DNA from: Bacillus_I endophytica_A
GTDB lineage: Bacteria; Bacillota; Bacilli; Bacillales; Bacillaceae_H
Direction: 5' to 3'
NCBI RefSeq assembly: GCF_026790145.1
Contig: NZ_JALAMS010000001.1
Location: 62,001 to 126,000 of the forward strand
DNA: 64,000 nucleotides
The position numbers and the translations under genes are program-made. Below, one piece after another: positions 33,578 to 42,753 of the stretch. The notes beneath the pieces are model-generated. The model searched no databases and was not told where the DNA came from. It saw only the letters and a list, made by a program, of their open reading frames with translations. Numbering within the stretch: position 1 is the stretch's first letter; each line of letters opens with the position of its first letter.

Positions 33578-33616
33578 CGTTGTAAAAATCGGTATAGTGG
33601 CAAAAGGAGAAGAAAA

Positions 33617-33642
33617 TTAGCCTCTTACGGATAAGAGGCTAA
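33617..33642 (+). promoter_or_regulatory. Strong stem-loop in the hemE leader
   Basis: TTAGCCTCTTA (33617-33627), loop CGGA, TAAGAGGCTAA (33632-33642): an 11-base-pair perfect stem. It lacks a T-tract (TATACATACC follows), so it is not a normal terminator. It lies between promoter and start codon and could stabilise or regulate the mRNA, or be an old pbpF terminator. Confidence 0.6.
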
Positions 33643-33682
33643 TATACATACCGGATTATGGATAGGGAAGGTGAAAGAATTT

Positions 33683-34708
33683 ATGAATGAAACATTTTTA
33701 AAAGCATGTCGAGGGGAAAAAACAGATCATGTTCCTGTATGGTATATGAGACAGGCGGGACGTTCACAGCCTGAATATCGAAAACTGAAAGAAAAGTACT
33801 CTCTCTTTGAAATTACACATCAACCAGAACTCGGTGCATATGTCACACGACTGCCTGTTGAACAATACGGAGTAGACGCTGCAATCCTTTATAAAGATAT
33901 TATGTCACCGCTTCCAGCGATTGGTGTTGATGTTGATATTAAAACAGGTATTGGCCCTGTTATTAGTAATCCAATTCGTGCCTTACAGGACGTTGAAAAC
34001 CTTGGAGAAATTCATCCAGAGGAAGATGTTCCTTATGTGTTAAAAACAATTAAGTTACTCACAACAGAACAGCTCGATGTTCCGCTTATTGGTTTTGCTG
34101 GAGCTCCTTTTACATTAGCAAGTTATATGATCGAAGGAGGCCCTTCTAAAAACTATAATAAAACAAAAGCAATGATGTATGCCGAACCAAAGATATGGTT
34201 TTCTTTAATGGATAAGCTTGCTAATATGACGATTACATATGTGAAGTCACAGATTAAGGCAGGAGCTAAAGCTATTCAAATTTTTGACTCATGGGTTGGA
34301 GCCTTAAACGTCCAAGATTACCGGACATTTATTAAACCAACAATGGAGAAGATTTTTAGTTCGCTACGAAATGAAGGTGTTCCGCTTATTATGTTTGGTG
34401 TTGGCGCAAGTCACCTTGTTCACGAGTGGAATGATTTGCCGCTTGATGTTGTTGGTCTAGACTGGCGTTTATCTATTAACGAAGCTCGTGCACTTGGAGT
34501 AAATAAAACAGTACAAGGAAACTTAGATCCAGCGATTTTACTTGCTCCATGGCCTGTTATTGAAGAGCGTGTAAAAGCAATCTTAGATCAAGGAATGTTA
34601 ACGCCAAACTATATTTTCAATTTAGGACACGGTGTATTCCCAGATGTAAACCCTGATACGCTTAAGCGACTAACTTCGTTCATTCATGAGTACTCGAGCC
34701 AAAAATAA
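33683..34708 (+). CDS. hemE: Uroporphyrinogen decarboxylase HemE
   Basis: Decarboxylates uroporphyrinogen III to coproporphyrinogen III. It has the N-terminal signature PVWYMRQAGRSQPEYRKLKE and the FAGAPFTLASYMIEGG segment. ATG 33683 lies nine bases after GGAAGGTG and yields 341 residues, slightly shorter than B. subtilis; a GTG at 33671 would be within the ribosome-binding site. It heads hemE-hemH-hemY. Confidence 0.95.
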   Translation: MNETFLKACRGEKTDHVPVWYMRQAGRSQPEYRKLKEKYSLFEITHQPELGAYVTRLPVEQYGVDAAILYKDIMSPLPAIGVDVDIKTGIGPVISNPIRALQDVENLGEIHPEEDVPYVLKTIKLLTTEQLDVPLIGFAGAPFTLASYMIEGGPSKNYNKTKAMMYAEPKIWFSLMDKLANMTITYVKSQIKAGAKAIQIFDSWVGALNVQDYRTFIKPTMEKIFSSLRNEGVPLIMFGVGASHLVHEWNDLPLDVVGLDWRLSINEARALGVNKTVQGNLDPAILLAPWPVIEERVKAILDQGMLTPNYIFNLGHGVFPDVNPDTLKRLTSFIHEYSSQK

Positions 34709-34822
34709 TGAAAAAAGCCACCTTATCTTTTGAAATTATGTCGTATTCATGGGAAAATAGATAATAGTTATTATTAAAAAATAATTATTTTAAAATACAG
34801 TGTTTTAATGAGGTGCAGAAAA

Positions 34823-35758
34823 ATGGCAAAAAAAATGGGTTTACTTGTAATGGCTTACGGAACGCCATACAAAGAGGAAGATATTGAACGTTACTATACT
34901 CACATTCGCAGAGGGCGAAAACCAACTCCTGAAATGCTACAGGATCTTACTGATCGCTATAAAGCAATCGGTGGAATCTCCCCACTTGCTCGCATTACAG
35001 AAGAACAAGCGAATAAGCTTGAAGAGCATTTAAATAGCATTCAAAAAGAAGTTGAGTTTACATCATATCTTGGTTTAAAACATATCGAACCTTTTGTTGA
35101 AGATGCAGTAGCTAAAATGCATGAAGATGGAATTGAAGAAGCAATCAGTCTTGTGCTCGCTCCTCACTACTCAAGCTATAGTGTGAAATCTTACAATGGA
35201 CGGGCAGTGGAAGAAGCAGAAAAACTAGGAGGACCGAAAATTCACCCAGTTGAAAGCTGGTATGATGAGCCAAAATTCATCAATTATTGGGCGAAACGCA
35301 TTAAAAATATTTTCAGTAATATGAGCGAGGAAGAACGAGAAAAAGCTGTATTAATTGTTTCGGCTCATAGCTTGCCAGAGAAAATTATCGCTGCAGGTGA
35401 TCCTTATCCTGATCAACTTCGAAGAACAGCTGATCTCATCGTAACAGAAGCGGGAATTAAAAACTATGAGATTGGCTGGCAAAGCGAAGGAAACACACCA
35501 GATCCTTGGCTTGGACCAGATGTGCAAGATTTAACTCGGGCGCTTCATGAAGAGAAAGGATATACATCTTTTGTTTATGCTCCTGTTGGATTTATAGCGG
35601 ATCACCTTGAAGTTCTATATGACAATGATTATGAATGTAAAGTTGTGACAGATGAAATTGGTGCGAAATACTATAGACCAGCTATGCCAAACGCTCAAGA
35701 TGAGTTTATTGATAGCTTAGCAACAGTTGTTTTAAACAAAGTAAAGCAACCAAAATAA
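34823..35758 (+). CDS. hemH: Coproporphyrin/protoporphyrin ferrochelatase HemH (CpfC)
   Basis: Inserts iron into the porphyrin; Firmicute enzymes prefer coproporphyrin III. The 311 residues match the family. Segments include MAYGTPYKEEDIERYYTHIR, VSAHSLPEKI (with the metal-site His) and PVGFIADHLEVLYDND (with the conserved Glu). ATG 34823 is seven bases after GAGGTG; an ATG five codons earlier overlaps that site. Confidence 0.95.
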   Translation: MAKKMGLLVMAYGTPYKEEDIERYYTHIRRGRKPTPEMLQDLTDRYKAIGGISPLARITEEQANKLEEHLNSIQKEVEFTSYLGLKHIEPFVEDAVAKMHEDGIEEAISLVLAPHYSSYSVKSYNGRAVEEAEKLGGPKIHPVESWYDEPKFINYWAKRIKNIFSNMSEEEREKAVLIVSAHSLPEKIIAAGDPYPDQLRRTADLIVTEAGIKNYEIGWQSEGNTPDPWLGPDVQDLTRALHEEKGYTSFVYAPVGFIADHLEVLYDNDYECKVVTDEIGAKYYRPAMPNAQDEFIDSLATVVLNKVKQPK

Positions 35759-35777
35759 TTAAAAACCACAAACGGAG

Positions 35778-35806
35778 CTACGCATATATTTGCGTAGTTT
35801 CTTTTT
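35778..35806 (+). terminator. Terminator after hemH
   Basis: CTACGCA (35778-35784) pairs with TGCGTAG (35791-35797), followed by TTTCTTTTT. It suggests hemY is at least partly transcribed on its own. Confidence 0.65.
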
Positions 35807-35909
35807 GGGTGTCACGAAACTGTCATAACTGTCCGGTTACAGAAGTTCGCAAATATGTTAGAAATAATTTAGACTACAAATAATAGAATAACAATAAAAA
35901 AGAAAGCAG

Positions 35910-37346
35910 ATGATACAATTGAGCGAAAAACGCCAAAAAGTTGTAATTATCGGTGGCGGAATTACCGGCATTACAGCTGCTTATTATTTGCAGAAAGAGA
36001 TTAAAGATAAAAAACTACCGATAGATTATCGTTTAATAGAGGCAAGTCATCGCCTAGGCGGAAAAATCCAGACGATGAAGCGAGATGGTTTCACGATTGA
36101 AAGAGGTCCTGATTCCTTTTTAGCGAGAAAGCAAAGTGCAGCAAGACTTGTAAAAGAAGTAGGTCTTGGAGAAGAACTTACAAATAACTCTACAGGTCAA
36201 TCTTACGTTTTAGCAAGGGAGAAGCTGCACCTTATTCCACAAGGAGCTGTAATGGGCATTCCAACTGAAATTTCTCCATTTCTTACAACAGGATTATTCA
36301 GTCCAATGGGAAAAGTAAGAGCTGCAGCAGATTTCATTCTGCCTAAAACAAAAGAAAAAGGAGATCAGTCGCTTGGTCACTTTTTTAGACGTCGTTTAGG
36401 CAACGAAGTTGTGGAAAATTTAATTGAACCGCTTTTATCTGGTATATATGCAGGAGATATTGATCGACTAAGCCTTATGTCGACTTTTCCTCAGTTTTAT
36501 CATGCAGAGCAAGAGCACCGAAGCCTTATTTTTGGAATGAAAAAAATCAAAGATCTCCGTCAAAAGCCATCTTCACATGGTGGAAAAGCAAAAGGGCAGT
36601 TCTTAACACTAAAAACCGGTTTGCAATCTCTTGTGGATGCAGTCGAAGAACATTTAGAGCCTGCTGCTGTTCAAAAAGGAGTCCGAGTAGATTCTATGTA
36701 TGAGTCAGATGGTAAATTTCATCTTTCATTAAGTAACGGAGATAAAATTATCGCAGATAGCGTTATTGTGACAACACCTCACTATGCTGCTCAATCACTT
36801 CTTCCTCAATGTTCTCTTTTACAGCCATTAAAGGACATGCCTGCCACAAGCGTTGCAACAGTTGCAATGGCTTTTCCAAAAGAAGCTGTCAAACAAGACA
36901 TTAATGGAACAGGGTTTGTTGTAGCTCGAAATGGTGACTATACTATAACAGCATGCACATGGACACATAAGAAATGGCCGCACACAACTCCAGAAGGTAA
37001 AGTATTGCTTCGTTGCTATGTTGGAAAAGCAGGTGATGAAGCTGTTGTAGATTTATCTGATGAAGAAATTGTGCGGATTGTACTGGAAGATTTAAATCGA
37101 ATTATGGATGTTGAAGGTCTTCCTGAATTTTCTATTGTCTCACGCTGGAAACGAGCAATGCCCCAATATACAGTTGGCCATAAAAACATAATTGAAACAA
37201 TTTATGATCAGCTTGAGCATACAATGCCAGGATTATTTTTAGCAGGCAGTTCTTATGAAGGACTAGGTTTGCCAGACTGTATTGATCAAGGTGAAGCAGC
37301 TGTTCAAAAGGTTCTTAATCTACTACAGAAACAACAAATTTCTTAA
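35910..37346 (+). CDS. hemY: Coproporphyrinogen/protoporphyrinogen oxidase HemY (CgoX)
   Basis: FAD enzyme oxidising coproporphyrinogen III to coproporphyrin III in the Gram-positive heme pathway. The 478-residue protein has the FAD motif VVIIGGGITGITAAYYL, ERGPDSF and a C-terminal LAGSSYEGLGLPDCIDQG. ATG 35910 is preceded only by a poor AAAGAAAG; an in-frame TTG at 35919 is possible. Confidence 0.94.
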   Translation: MIQLSEKRQKVVIIGGGITGITAAYYLQKEIKDKKLPIDYRLIEASHRLGGKIQTMKRDGFTIERGPDSFLARKQSAARLVKEVGLGEELTNNSTGQSYVLAREKLHLIPQGAVMGIPTEISPFLTTGLFSPMGKVRAAADFILPKTKEKGDQSLGHFFRRRLGNEVVENLIEPLLSGIYAGDIDRLSLMSTFPQFYHAEQEHRSLIFGMKKIKDLRQKPSSHGGKAKGQFLTLKTGLQSLVDAVEEHLEPAAVQKGVRVDSMYESDGKFHLSLSNGDKIIADSVIVTTPHYAAQSLLPQCSLLQPLKDMPATSVATVAMAFPKEAVKQDINGTGFVVARNGDYTITACTWTHKKWPHTTPEGKVLLRCYVGKAGDEAVVDLSDEEIVRIVLEDLNRIMDVEGLPEFSIVSRWKRAMPQYTVGHKNIIETIYDQLEHTMPGLFLAGSSYEGLGLPDCIDQGEAAVQKVLNLLQKQQIS

Positions 37347-37397
37347 ATATCAAATAAAAAAGGAAGGCTCTAAGCCTTCCTTTTTTATTTGATATTT
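37345..37397. terminator. Long bidirectional terminator between hemY and yhfH
   Basis: Arms of about 25 bases (AGGAAGGCT/AGCCTTCCT core with A/T-rich extensions) at 37345-37369 and 37373-37397. It includes the yhfH stop codon. Confidence 0.88.
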
Positions 37398-37513
37398 AAA
37401 CAGTTATTACACGTATTTCCATAACATTCATGCTGCTCTTCTATTGCATTTCCACAATCACGGCATTTTTTAGGTGGCAAATTTCTGAAAAATTCAGTAA
37501 TCTTTTCGATCAT
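37385..37513 (-). CDS. yhfH: YhfH-family small zinc-finger-like protein
   Basis: 42-residue protein, MIEKITEFFRNLPPKKCRDC followed by a segment rich in Glu/His/Cys. Two CxxC pairs (C17/C20, C35/C38) plus C30 suggest zinc binding. The sequence and location just before yhfI match the YhfH family. GGGGGAG lies upstream of ATG 37513. Too short for most gene finders. Confidence 0.85.
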   Translation of the reverse strand: MIEKITEFFRNLPPKKCRDCGNAIEEQHECYGNTCNNCLNIK

Positions 37514-37735
37514 TTTAACTCCCCCTAACACGAATTTTGTTAATATCATTGTATTATAACAGAAAATAAAATGTCAACTGTTTTATAACAATATATAAAA
37601 ATGATAAAATGGCCTAGCCTGTAAATGAAGAAGCTTCTGAATAGGTAGAGCATGATTTTTCGGGTATAATAGAATGGAAAATTTCTATTCCGTGTAACCT
37701 TTTAATACAGAAAATGAACAGGGGGCTTTAACGCA

Positions 37736-38470
37736 ATGAAGGTAACAACAGTTGGATATTGGGGTGGTTATCCTGCTAAAGGAGAAGCAACAACCTCTTA
37801 TTTATTTGAACACAATGGCTTTAATCTTCTTGTAGACTGCGGAAGCGGAGCATTAGCACAGCTTCAAAACTACATAGAACCATTTGAGCTTAATGCTGTT
37901 ATCATTTCACACTATCATCATGATCATGTTGCAGATGTTGGTGTTTTACAATATGCCTTAAAGATTCAAGGGAGTCTTGGAAACAAACGCAATCCATTGC
38001 CGATTTATGGACATACTTATAATATGGATGGTTTTCATTCTTTAACAAGTGAAGGAGATACAGTTGGAAAAGAATATAATCCAGAAGAAGAATTACAAAT
38101 TGGACCTTTTCACATTGAGTTTTTAAAAACAAAACATCCTGTTCCATGCTTTGCGATGAAAATTCAAGCGGGAGAAAAAACAGTGGTATTTACAGCTGAT
38201 TCAAGCTATCAAGACGAGTTTATTCCCTTTTCAACAAATGCTGACTTGCTTATTTGTGAATGTAACTTTTATAAGGGGCAAAATGGAGAAGGTCCTGGTC
38301 ATATGACAAGTGAAGAAGCTGGATTTATCGCAAGAGAAGCGAACGTTAAACATCTACTGCTCTCTCATCTCCCTCATTTTGGAGATATTAACTGTTTGAA
38401 AGAAGAAGCTCAAGAAGTATTTGAAGGAAATGTAGAGCTTGCTTATAGCGGATTCACATGGAATACATAA
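37736..38470 (+). CDS. yhfI: Metallo-beta-lactamase-fold hydrolase YhfI
   Basis: 244-residue MBL-fold hydrolase of the RNase Z-like branch. The metal motif HYHHDHVAD supplies H59, H61, D63 and H64; later ligands are in TKHPVP, TADSS and LSHLPH. Substrate unknown. The end lies 17 bases before lplJ, so the two are probably co-transcribed, as in B. subtilis. Confidence 0.9.
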   Translation: MKVTTVGYWGGYPAKGEATTSYLFEHNGFNLLVDCGSGALAQLQNYIEPFELNAVIISHYHHDHVADVGVLQYALKIQGSLGNKRNPLPIYGHTYNMDGFHSLTSEGDTVGKEYNPEEELQIGPFHIEFLKTKHPVPCFAMKIQAGEKTVVFTADSSYQDEFIPFSTNADLLICECNFYKGQNGEGPGHMTSEEAGFIAREANVKHLLLSHLPHFGDINCLKEEAQEVFEGNVELAYSGFTWNT

Positions 38471-38487
38471 AAGGAGAAGATATTTGT

Positions 38488-39477
38488 ATGCTTTATATTG
38501 ACAATAACAATATTACAGATCCAAGAATTAACTTAGCTATTGAAGAGTACATTTTAAAACATTTAGATATCGAAGAAACGTACCTTCTATTTTACATTAA
38601 TGAGCCATCTATCATCATCGGGAAAAACCAGAACACAATTGAGGAGATTAATACTAAATATGTGGAGGAACAAGGCTTACACGTTGTTCGTCGTTTATCT
38701 GGTGGCGGTGCTGTGTATCATGATTTAGGAAACTTAAACTTTAGTTTTATTACAAAAGATGATGGAGAGAGCTTTCACAACTTTAAGAAGTTTACAGAGC
38801 CTGTTATTCAAGCCTTAGAAAAATTAGGTGTAGATGCAGAGCTTAGCGGTCGTAATGATATCATTGCCCAGGGACGAAAGATTTCTGGGAATGCACAATT
38901 CTCAACAAAAGGGCGTATGTTTAGTCATGGTACGCTTCTTTTAGATTCAGAGATTGAAAACGTTGTTTCTGCATTAAAAGTGAAAAAAGATAAAATTGAA
39001 TCAAAAGGAATCAAATCCATCAGAAGTCGAGTAGCAAATATAAGTGAATTTTTAGAGCAAAAGTTAACAACGGAAGAATTTAAACAGCTTATTCTAAACT
39101 ATATTTTCGATGGAGAAGAGAACATACAGCGCTATGAACTTACTGAAGAAGATTGGAAAAAAATTAACGAAATATCAAAAGGACGTTACCAAAATTGGGA
39201 TTGGAACTACGGCAAATCACCAAAGTTCAACCTTCAACATTCAAACCGTTTTCCCGTTGGACAAATTGATGTTCGTCTTGAAGTGAAAAAAGGACAAGTT
39301 GAGCAATGTAAAATCTTTGGAGATTTCTTTGGAGTTGGAAATGTAGAGGAAATTGAAGAGAAGCTCACAGGGATTCGTTATGAGCGTCAGGAGGTTGCTA
39401 AAGCGCTCGATGATGTTGATATTAAACATTATTTTGGAAATGTAACAAAAGAAGAATTTATTGATCTTGTGTACTAA
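38488..39477 (+). CDS. lplJ: Lipoate-protein ligase LplJ
   Basis: Attaches free lipoate to lipoyl domains. The 329-residue protein has RRLSGGGAVYHDLGNLNFSF and the catalytic lysine in GRNDIIAQGRKISGNAQF, followed by the C-terminal accessory domain. ATG 38488 is eleven bases after AAAGGAG and matches the B. subtilis start (MLxIDN). A strong terminator follows. Confidence 0.94.
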   Translation: MLYIDNNNITDPRINLAIEEYILKHLDIEETYLLFYINEPSIIIGKNQNTIEEINTKYVEEQGLHVVRRLSGGGAVYHDLGNLNFSFITKDDGESFHNFKKFTEPVIQALEKLGVDAELSGRNDIIAQGRKISGNAQFSTKGRMFSHGTLLLDSEIENVVSALKVKKDKIESKGIKSIRSRVANISEFLEQKLTTEEFKQLILNYIFDGEENIQRYELTEEDWKKINEISKGRYQNWDWNYGKSPKFNLQHSNRFPVGQIDVRLEVKKGQVEQCKIFGDFFGVGNVEEIEEKLTGIRYERQEVAKALDDVDIKHYFGNVTKEEFIDLVY

Positions 39478-39518
39478 AAAGTCCTGAAGAAACATTTTGT
39501 TTCTTCAGGACTTTTTTT
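39476..39518 (+). terminator. lplJ terminator
   Basis: AAAAAGTCCTGAAGAAAC (39476-39493) pairs with GTTTCTTCAGGACTTTTT (39499-39516). Confidence 0.92.
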
Positions 39519-39593
39519 GTTTTGAAAATTAAGAAAATTAATTATAAAATAAAAAAAGTAGGGGATGAGTAACAGGGGGAGAGACCAAGAGGT

Positions 39594-39607
39594 AAGAATA
39601 CTTATTT
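39594..39607 (+). promoter_or_regulatory. Weak FadR-like operator before lcfB
   Basis: AAGAATACTTATTT compared with ATGAATANTCATTC: ten of thirteen defined positions match. It lies 15 bases before the lcfB start. In B. subtilis lcfB is a FadR target, which makes the site plausible but not proven. Confidence 0.35.
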
Positions 39608-39622
39608 TAAGGGAGGGAGAAA

Positions 39623-41179
39623 ATGAACATATTACGAAATTTAACAATGAAAGCACAAGAAGATGGGGAGAAAACAGCTTACAAATATAAAGATTACATT
39701 GTTTCGTATAAGATGTTAGATGAACAAGCAACAAAGTTTGCCTCAGGCCTTCAAACGCTTGGAGTTCAAAAAGGTGACCATGTAGCACTTCTTTTAAATA
39801 ATTCATATCATTTTATTGTGTCACTATATGGAGTACTTCGGGCAGGAGCTGTTGCTGTGCCTATTAATCCACTTTATACGAAAAGTGAAATTCAATATAT
39901 CTTACAAGACAGTGATGTAAAAACAGTGATTTCAATCGATAGTTTACTGAACTCCTTAGAGCGAGAACCTTACTTGAAGAATATTATTGTTTGTCCAACA
40001 GAAAAACTTGCAGAAGCTGACTCTTTTCATGTATCTAAACGGCTTAAAGGAAAGGTACATACGTTCACAGAAGTTCTGCATCTGCTTGAACGTACATTGC
40101 TTCCTATTCCAATCGATGGAGAAGATGTAGCAATGATTTTGTATACATCTGGAACAACCGGGAAACCAAAAGGAGCAATGCTCACCCATACTAATATCTA
40201 CAGCAATGCGAGAGATACGTCCACATACTTAAATATAGGGAAGTCTGATCGAATTATCGCCGTTTTACCAATGTTCCATGTTTTCTGTTTAACAGTTTGT
40301 ATTAACGCACCGCTTATAGCAGGTGCTACAATTTTGATTCTTCCAAAATTCAGTCCCTCTCAAGTCTTTTCGCATGTTAGTACAGAAAAAGCAACCATCT
40401 TTGCAGGAGTACCAACAATGTATAACTTTCTTTGTCAATATGAAAATGGCACAAGAGAAGCATTAGAAAGTCTACGTCTCTGTGTTTCTGGAGGATCGTC
40501 AATGCCTGGTGCTTTGCTACGTGAATTTGAAGAGAAGTTTCAAATATCAATTAGAGAAGGCTATGGACTTTCAGAAGCTTCGCCTGTAACTTGTTTTAAC
40601 CCTCCTAGGAGCAACATACAAAAGGAAGGATCTGTTGGAGTTAGTATTGTAAATGTGGAAAATAAAATTGTAGATGGACAAGGTGAAGAAGTACCATTTG
40701 GGGAAATAGGCGAGCTTGTTGTGAAAGGACCCAATGTCATGAAAGGCTATTATAAGCTTGAAGAAGAAACAAGGCACATTATAAAAGATGGCTGGCTATA
40801 TACAGGTGACTTAGCCCGTATGGATGAAGACGGATATATTTATATTGTTGATCGTAAAAAAGATTTAATTATTGTTGGTGGATATAATGTTTATCCAAGA
40901 GAAGTTGAAGAACGGTTGTACGAACATGAAGCTGTCGTTGAAGCTGCCGCTATAGGGGAAAAAGATGACATGTATGGTGAAGTTGTAAAAGCGTATGTTG
41001 TAACAAAAAGGGCCGTTTCAGAAGAAGAGATTCTAGGGTTTTGCAAAACACATCTTGCTCCATATAAAGTTCCACGGAATATTGTATTTTTAGATGAACT
41101 GCCTAAGAATACAACAGGAAAGATTTTGCGAAGAGCTTTAAAAAAGAAGCTTTCAGAAGAGGAAGCAACTCATTTATAA
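39623..41179 (+). CDS. lcfB: Long-chain fatty-acid-CoA ligase LcfB
   Basis: Activates fatty acids to acyl-CoA for beta-oxidation. The 518-residue AMP-forming enzyme has YTSGTTGKPKGAMLTH (from residue 174), GYGLSEASPVTC, the YTGDLARMDEDGYIYIVDRKKD hinge region and the C-terminal lysine in KNTTGKILRR. GGGAGGGAG lies upstream. Length and order after lplJ fit YhfL/LcfB. Confidence 0.92.
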   Translation: MNILRNLTMKAQEDGEKTAYKYKDYIVSYKMLDEQATKFASGLQTLGVQKGDHVALLLNNSYHFIVSLYGVLRAGAVAVPINPLYTKSEIQYILQDSDVKTVISIDSLLNSLEREPYLKNIIVCPTEKLAEADSFHVSKRLKGKVHTFTEVLHLLERTLLPIPIDGEDVAMILYTSGTTGKPKGAMLTHTNIYSNARDTSTYLNIGKSDRIIAVLPMFHVFCLTVCINAPLIAGATILILPKFSPSQVFSHVSTEKATIFAGVPTMYNFLCQYENGTREALESLRLCVSGGSSMPGALLREFEEKFQISIREGYGLSEASPVTCFNPPRSNIQKEGSVGVSIVNVENKIVDGQGEEVPFGEIGELVVKGPNVMKGYYKLEEETRHIIKDGWLYTGDLARMDEDGYIYIVDRKKDLIIVGGYNVYPREVEERLYEHEAVVEAAAIGEKDDMYGEVVKAYVVTKRAVSEEEILGFCKTHLAPYKVPRNIVFLDELPKNTTGKILRRALKKKLSEEEATHL

Positions 41180-41190
41180 TTCTACCCTTC

Positions 41191-41222
41191 AGCCTTCTCC
41201 ACTTGGTGAAGGCTTTTTTTTA
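41191..41222 (+). terminator. lcfB terminator
   Basis: AGCCTTCTCC and GGTGAAGGCT (41191-41213) form a stem with one mismatch, followed by eight T. Confidence 0.85.
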
Positions 41223-41311
41223 TGAAAAAAGACAGAAAAGAGTTGTAGTTCTAAAATAGAAAAAAAGACTTAAACTAAATAGTAGAAAGTTGGACAGGAA
41301 GGAGCATATTA

Positions 41312-42559
41312 GTGAAAAAAAAGTTTATTATTGTTTTTCTTTTTTTTGTTGTTTACGGACTTGCTCTGTGGGGGTATCTGTATGGAGCAAGTGCAGAAAT
41401 TCCACGTGAGCTACAAGGAACAAGCGTTGATCCTCAAACATTTATGACATCAAAAGAACTGCTGTTAAGCGAGGAATATTCAACAATCCGTAATTTCTTA
41501 TCACTTTTATCAGCACCATATGAATGGCTCATTCTGCTCTTTTTGCTCATGTGTGGATGGTCAAAGACGTTCAATGTTTGGGCGAAAAAAATAAGTAAAC
41601 GCAATTTTATGCAAACGGTTATTTATCTCTTCTGGTTGTCACTTGCAACACTTATTCTAAGTGCTCCATTACAATGGGTCCGCTATAAACTGTCATTAAA
41701 ATACGGAATTTCTGTTCAATCTTTGCATGATTGGATCAAAGAACAAGTTATTGATTTTTGGTTTAATTATATCCTGATGATTATCATTATTCACGTCATC
41801 TATATGCTTATTCGTTATACGGAAAAACGATGGTGGTTCTATACGTGGATTTTATCAATTCCATTTACATTATTTTTAACTTTTATTCAACCTGTTGTTA
41901 TTGCTCCTCTTTATGATGATTTTTCTCCACTTCAAAATAAACAATTAGAAGAAAAGATTCTCCGATTAGCAGATAAAGCAAATATTCCAGCAGACCATGT
42001 CTATGAGGTGGATAAATCTGAGGAAACAAATGCTCTTAATGCATATGTCACAGGAATTGGCTCTAACTCAAGAATCGTGTTATGGGACACAACGCTAGAA
42101 CGTTTAACAGACAATGAAATTTTATTTATTATGGCACATGAAATGGGTCATTACACAATGAAGCATGTTTATTACGGGTTGCTTGGATCGCTCGTTTTAT
42201 CGTTTGTTGGATTGTATCTTGTATACAAAATAATCGGGCGTTTGTACGTGCGCTATAAGAAGAAAGTAGGGATTTCTTCTCTTGGTTCGCTTGCAACCGT
42301 TCCTTTACTGCTTCTCATTATTTCGATGCTTAGTTTCGCTGCAAGTCCGTTAACAAACTATGTATCACGAGTTCACGAGCAGAAAGCAGATGAGTATGCT
42401 ATCGAACTTGTTGAAGATAAAGAAGCGGCCGTAAGCTCGTTTCAAAAGCTTTCAAAAGCAGGTCTTAGTCAAGTTAATCCACCATCTCTTGTGAAGTTTT
42501 TTCAGTACACACATCCTCCAATGTTAGAGAGAATGCAATATATTCAACAACACAAATAA
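41312..42559 (+). CDS. yhfN: M48-family membrane zinc metalloprotease YhfN
   Basis: Ste24/CAAX-protease-1-type enzyme, 415 residues with multiple membrane segments. The zinc site is HEMGH in IMAHEMGHYTMKH, with the third ligand probably in the later EQKADEYAIEL. A GTG start at 41312 follows AAGGAG at good spacing. B. subtilis YhfN is similar; substrates are unknown. Confidence 0.9.
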   Translation: MKKKFIIVFLFFVVYGLALWGYLYGASAEIPRELQGTSVDPQTFMTSKELLLSEEYSTIRNFLSLLSAPYEWLILLFLLMCGWSKTFNVWAKKISKRNFMQTVIYLFWLSLATLILSAPLQWVRYKLSLKYGISVQSLHDWIKEQVIDFWFNYILMIIIIHVIYMLIRYTEKRWWFYTWILSIPFTLFLTFIQPVVIAPLYDDFSPLQNKQLEEKILRLADKANIPADHVYEVDKSEETNALNAYVTGIGSNSRIVLWDTTLERLTDNEILFIMAHEMGHYTMKHVYYGLLGSLVLSFVGLYLVYKIIGRLYVRYKKKVGISSLGSLATVPLLLLIISMLSFAASPLTNYVSRVHEQKADEYAIELVEDKEAAVSSFQKLSKAGLSQVNPPSLVKFFQYTHPPMLERMQYIQQHK

Positions 42560-42619
42560 GTATGATAAATTTTGAAAAATAAAAGAAGCTATAGACAGTA
42601 AAAAATTTCAAAAAAGTAG

Positions 42620-42648
42620 TTCCGTTTTTTAATCTGTTGTTATATAAT
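42620..42648 (+). promoter_or_regulatory. Candidate promoter of aceA
   Basis: A perfect TATAAT (42643-42648) is preceded at 17 bases by a poor -35, TTCCGT (42620-42625). The leader also holds ATGAAAAATTCAT (42723-42735), a short inverted repeat next to the ribosome-binding site. No convincing catabolite-response element was found. Confidence 0.4.
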
Positions 42649-42753
42649 AATTAACGTAAATGTAAACTGTAGTATAACAGAAGATGAACAGCTTTTTGTT
42701 TTGGAATGTCGCCAATGCTTTTATGAAAAATTCATCAATAAGGGGATGGAGAA

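Noticed and set aside
42655..42685. Catabolite-response element before aceA
   Set aside because: TGTAAACTGTAGTATAACA departs from the cre palindrome at its core CG, so it was not called.
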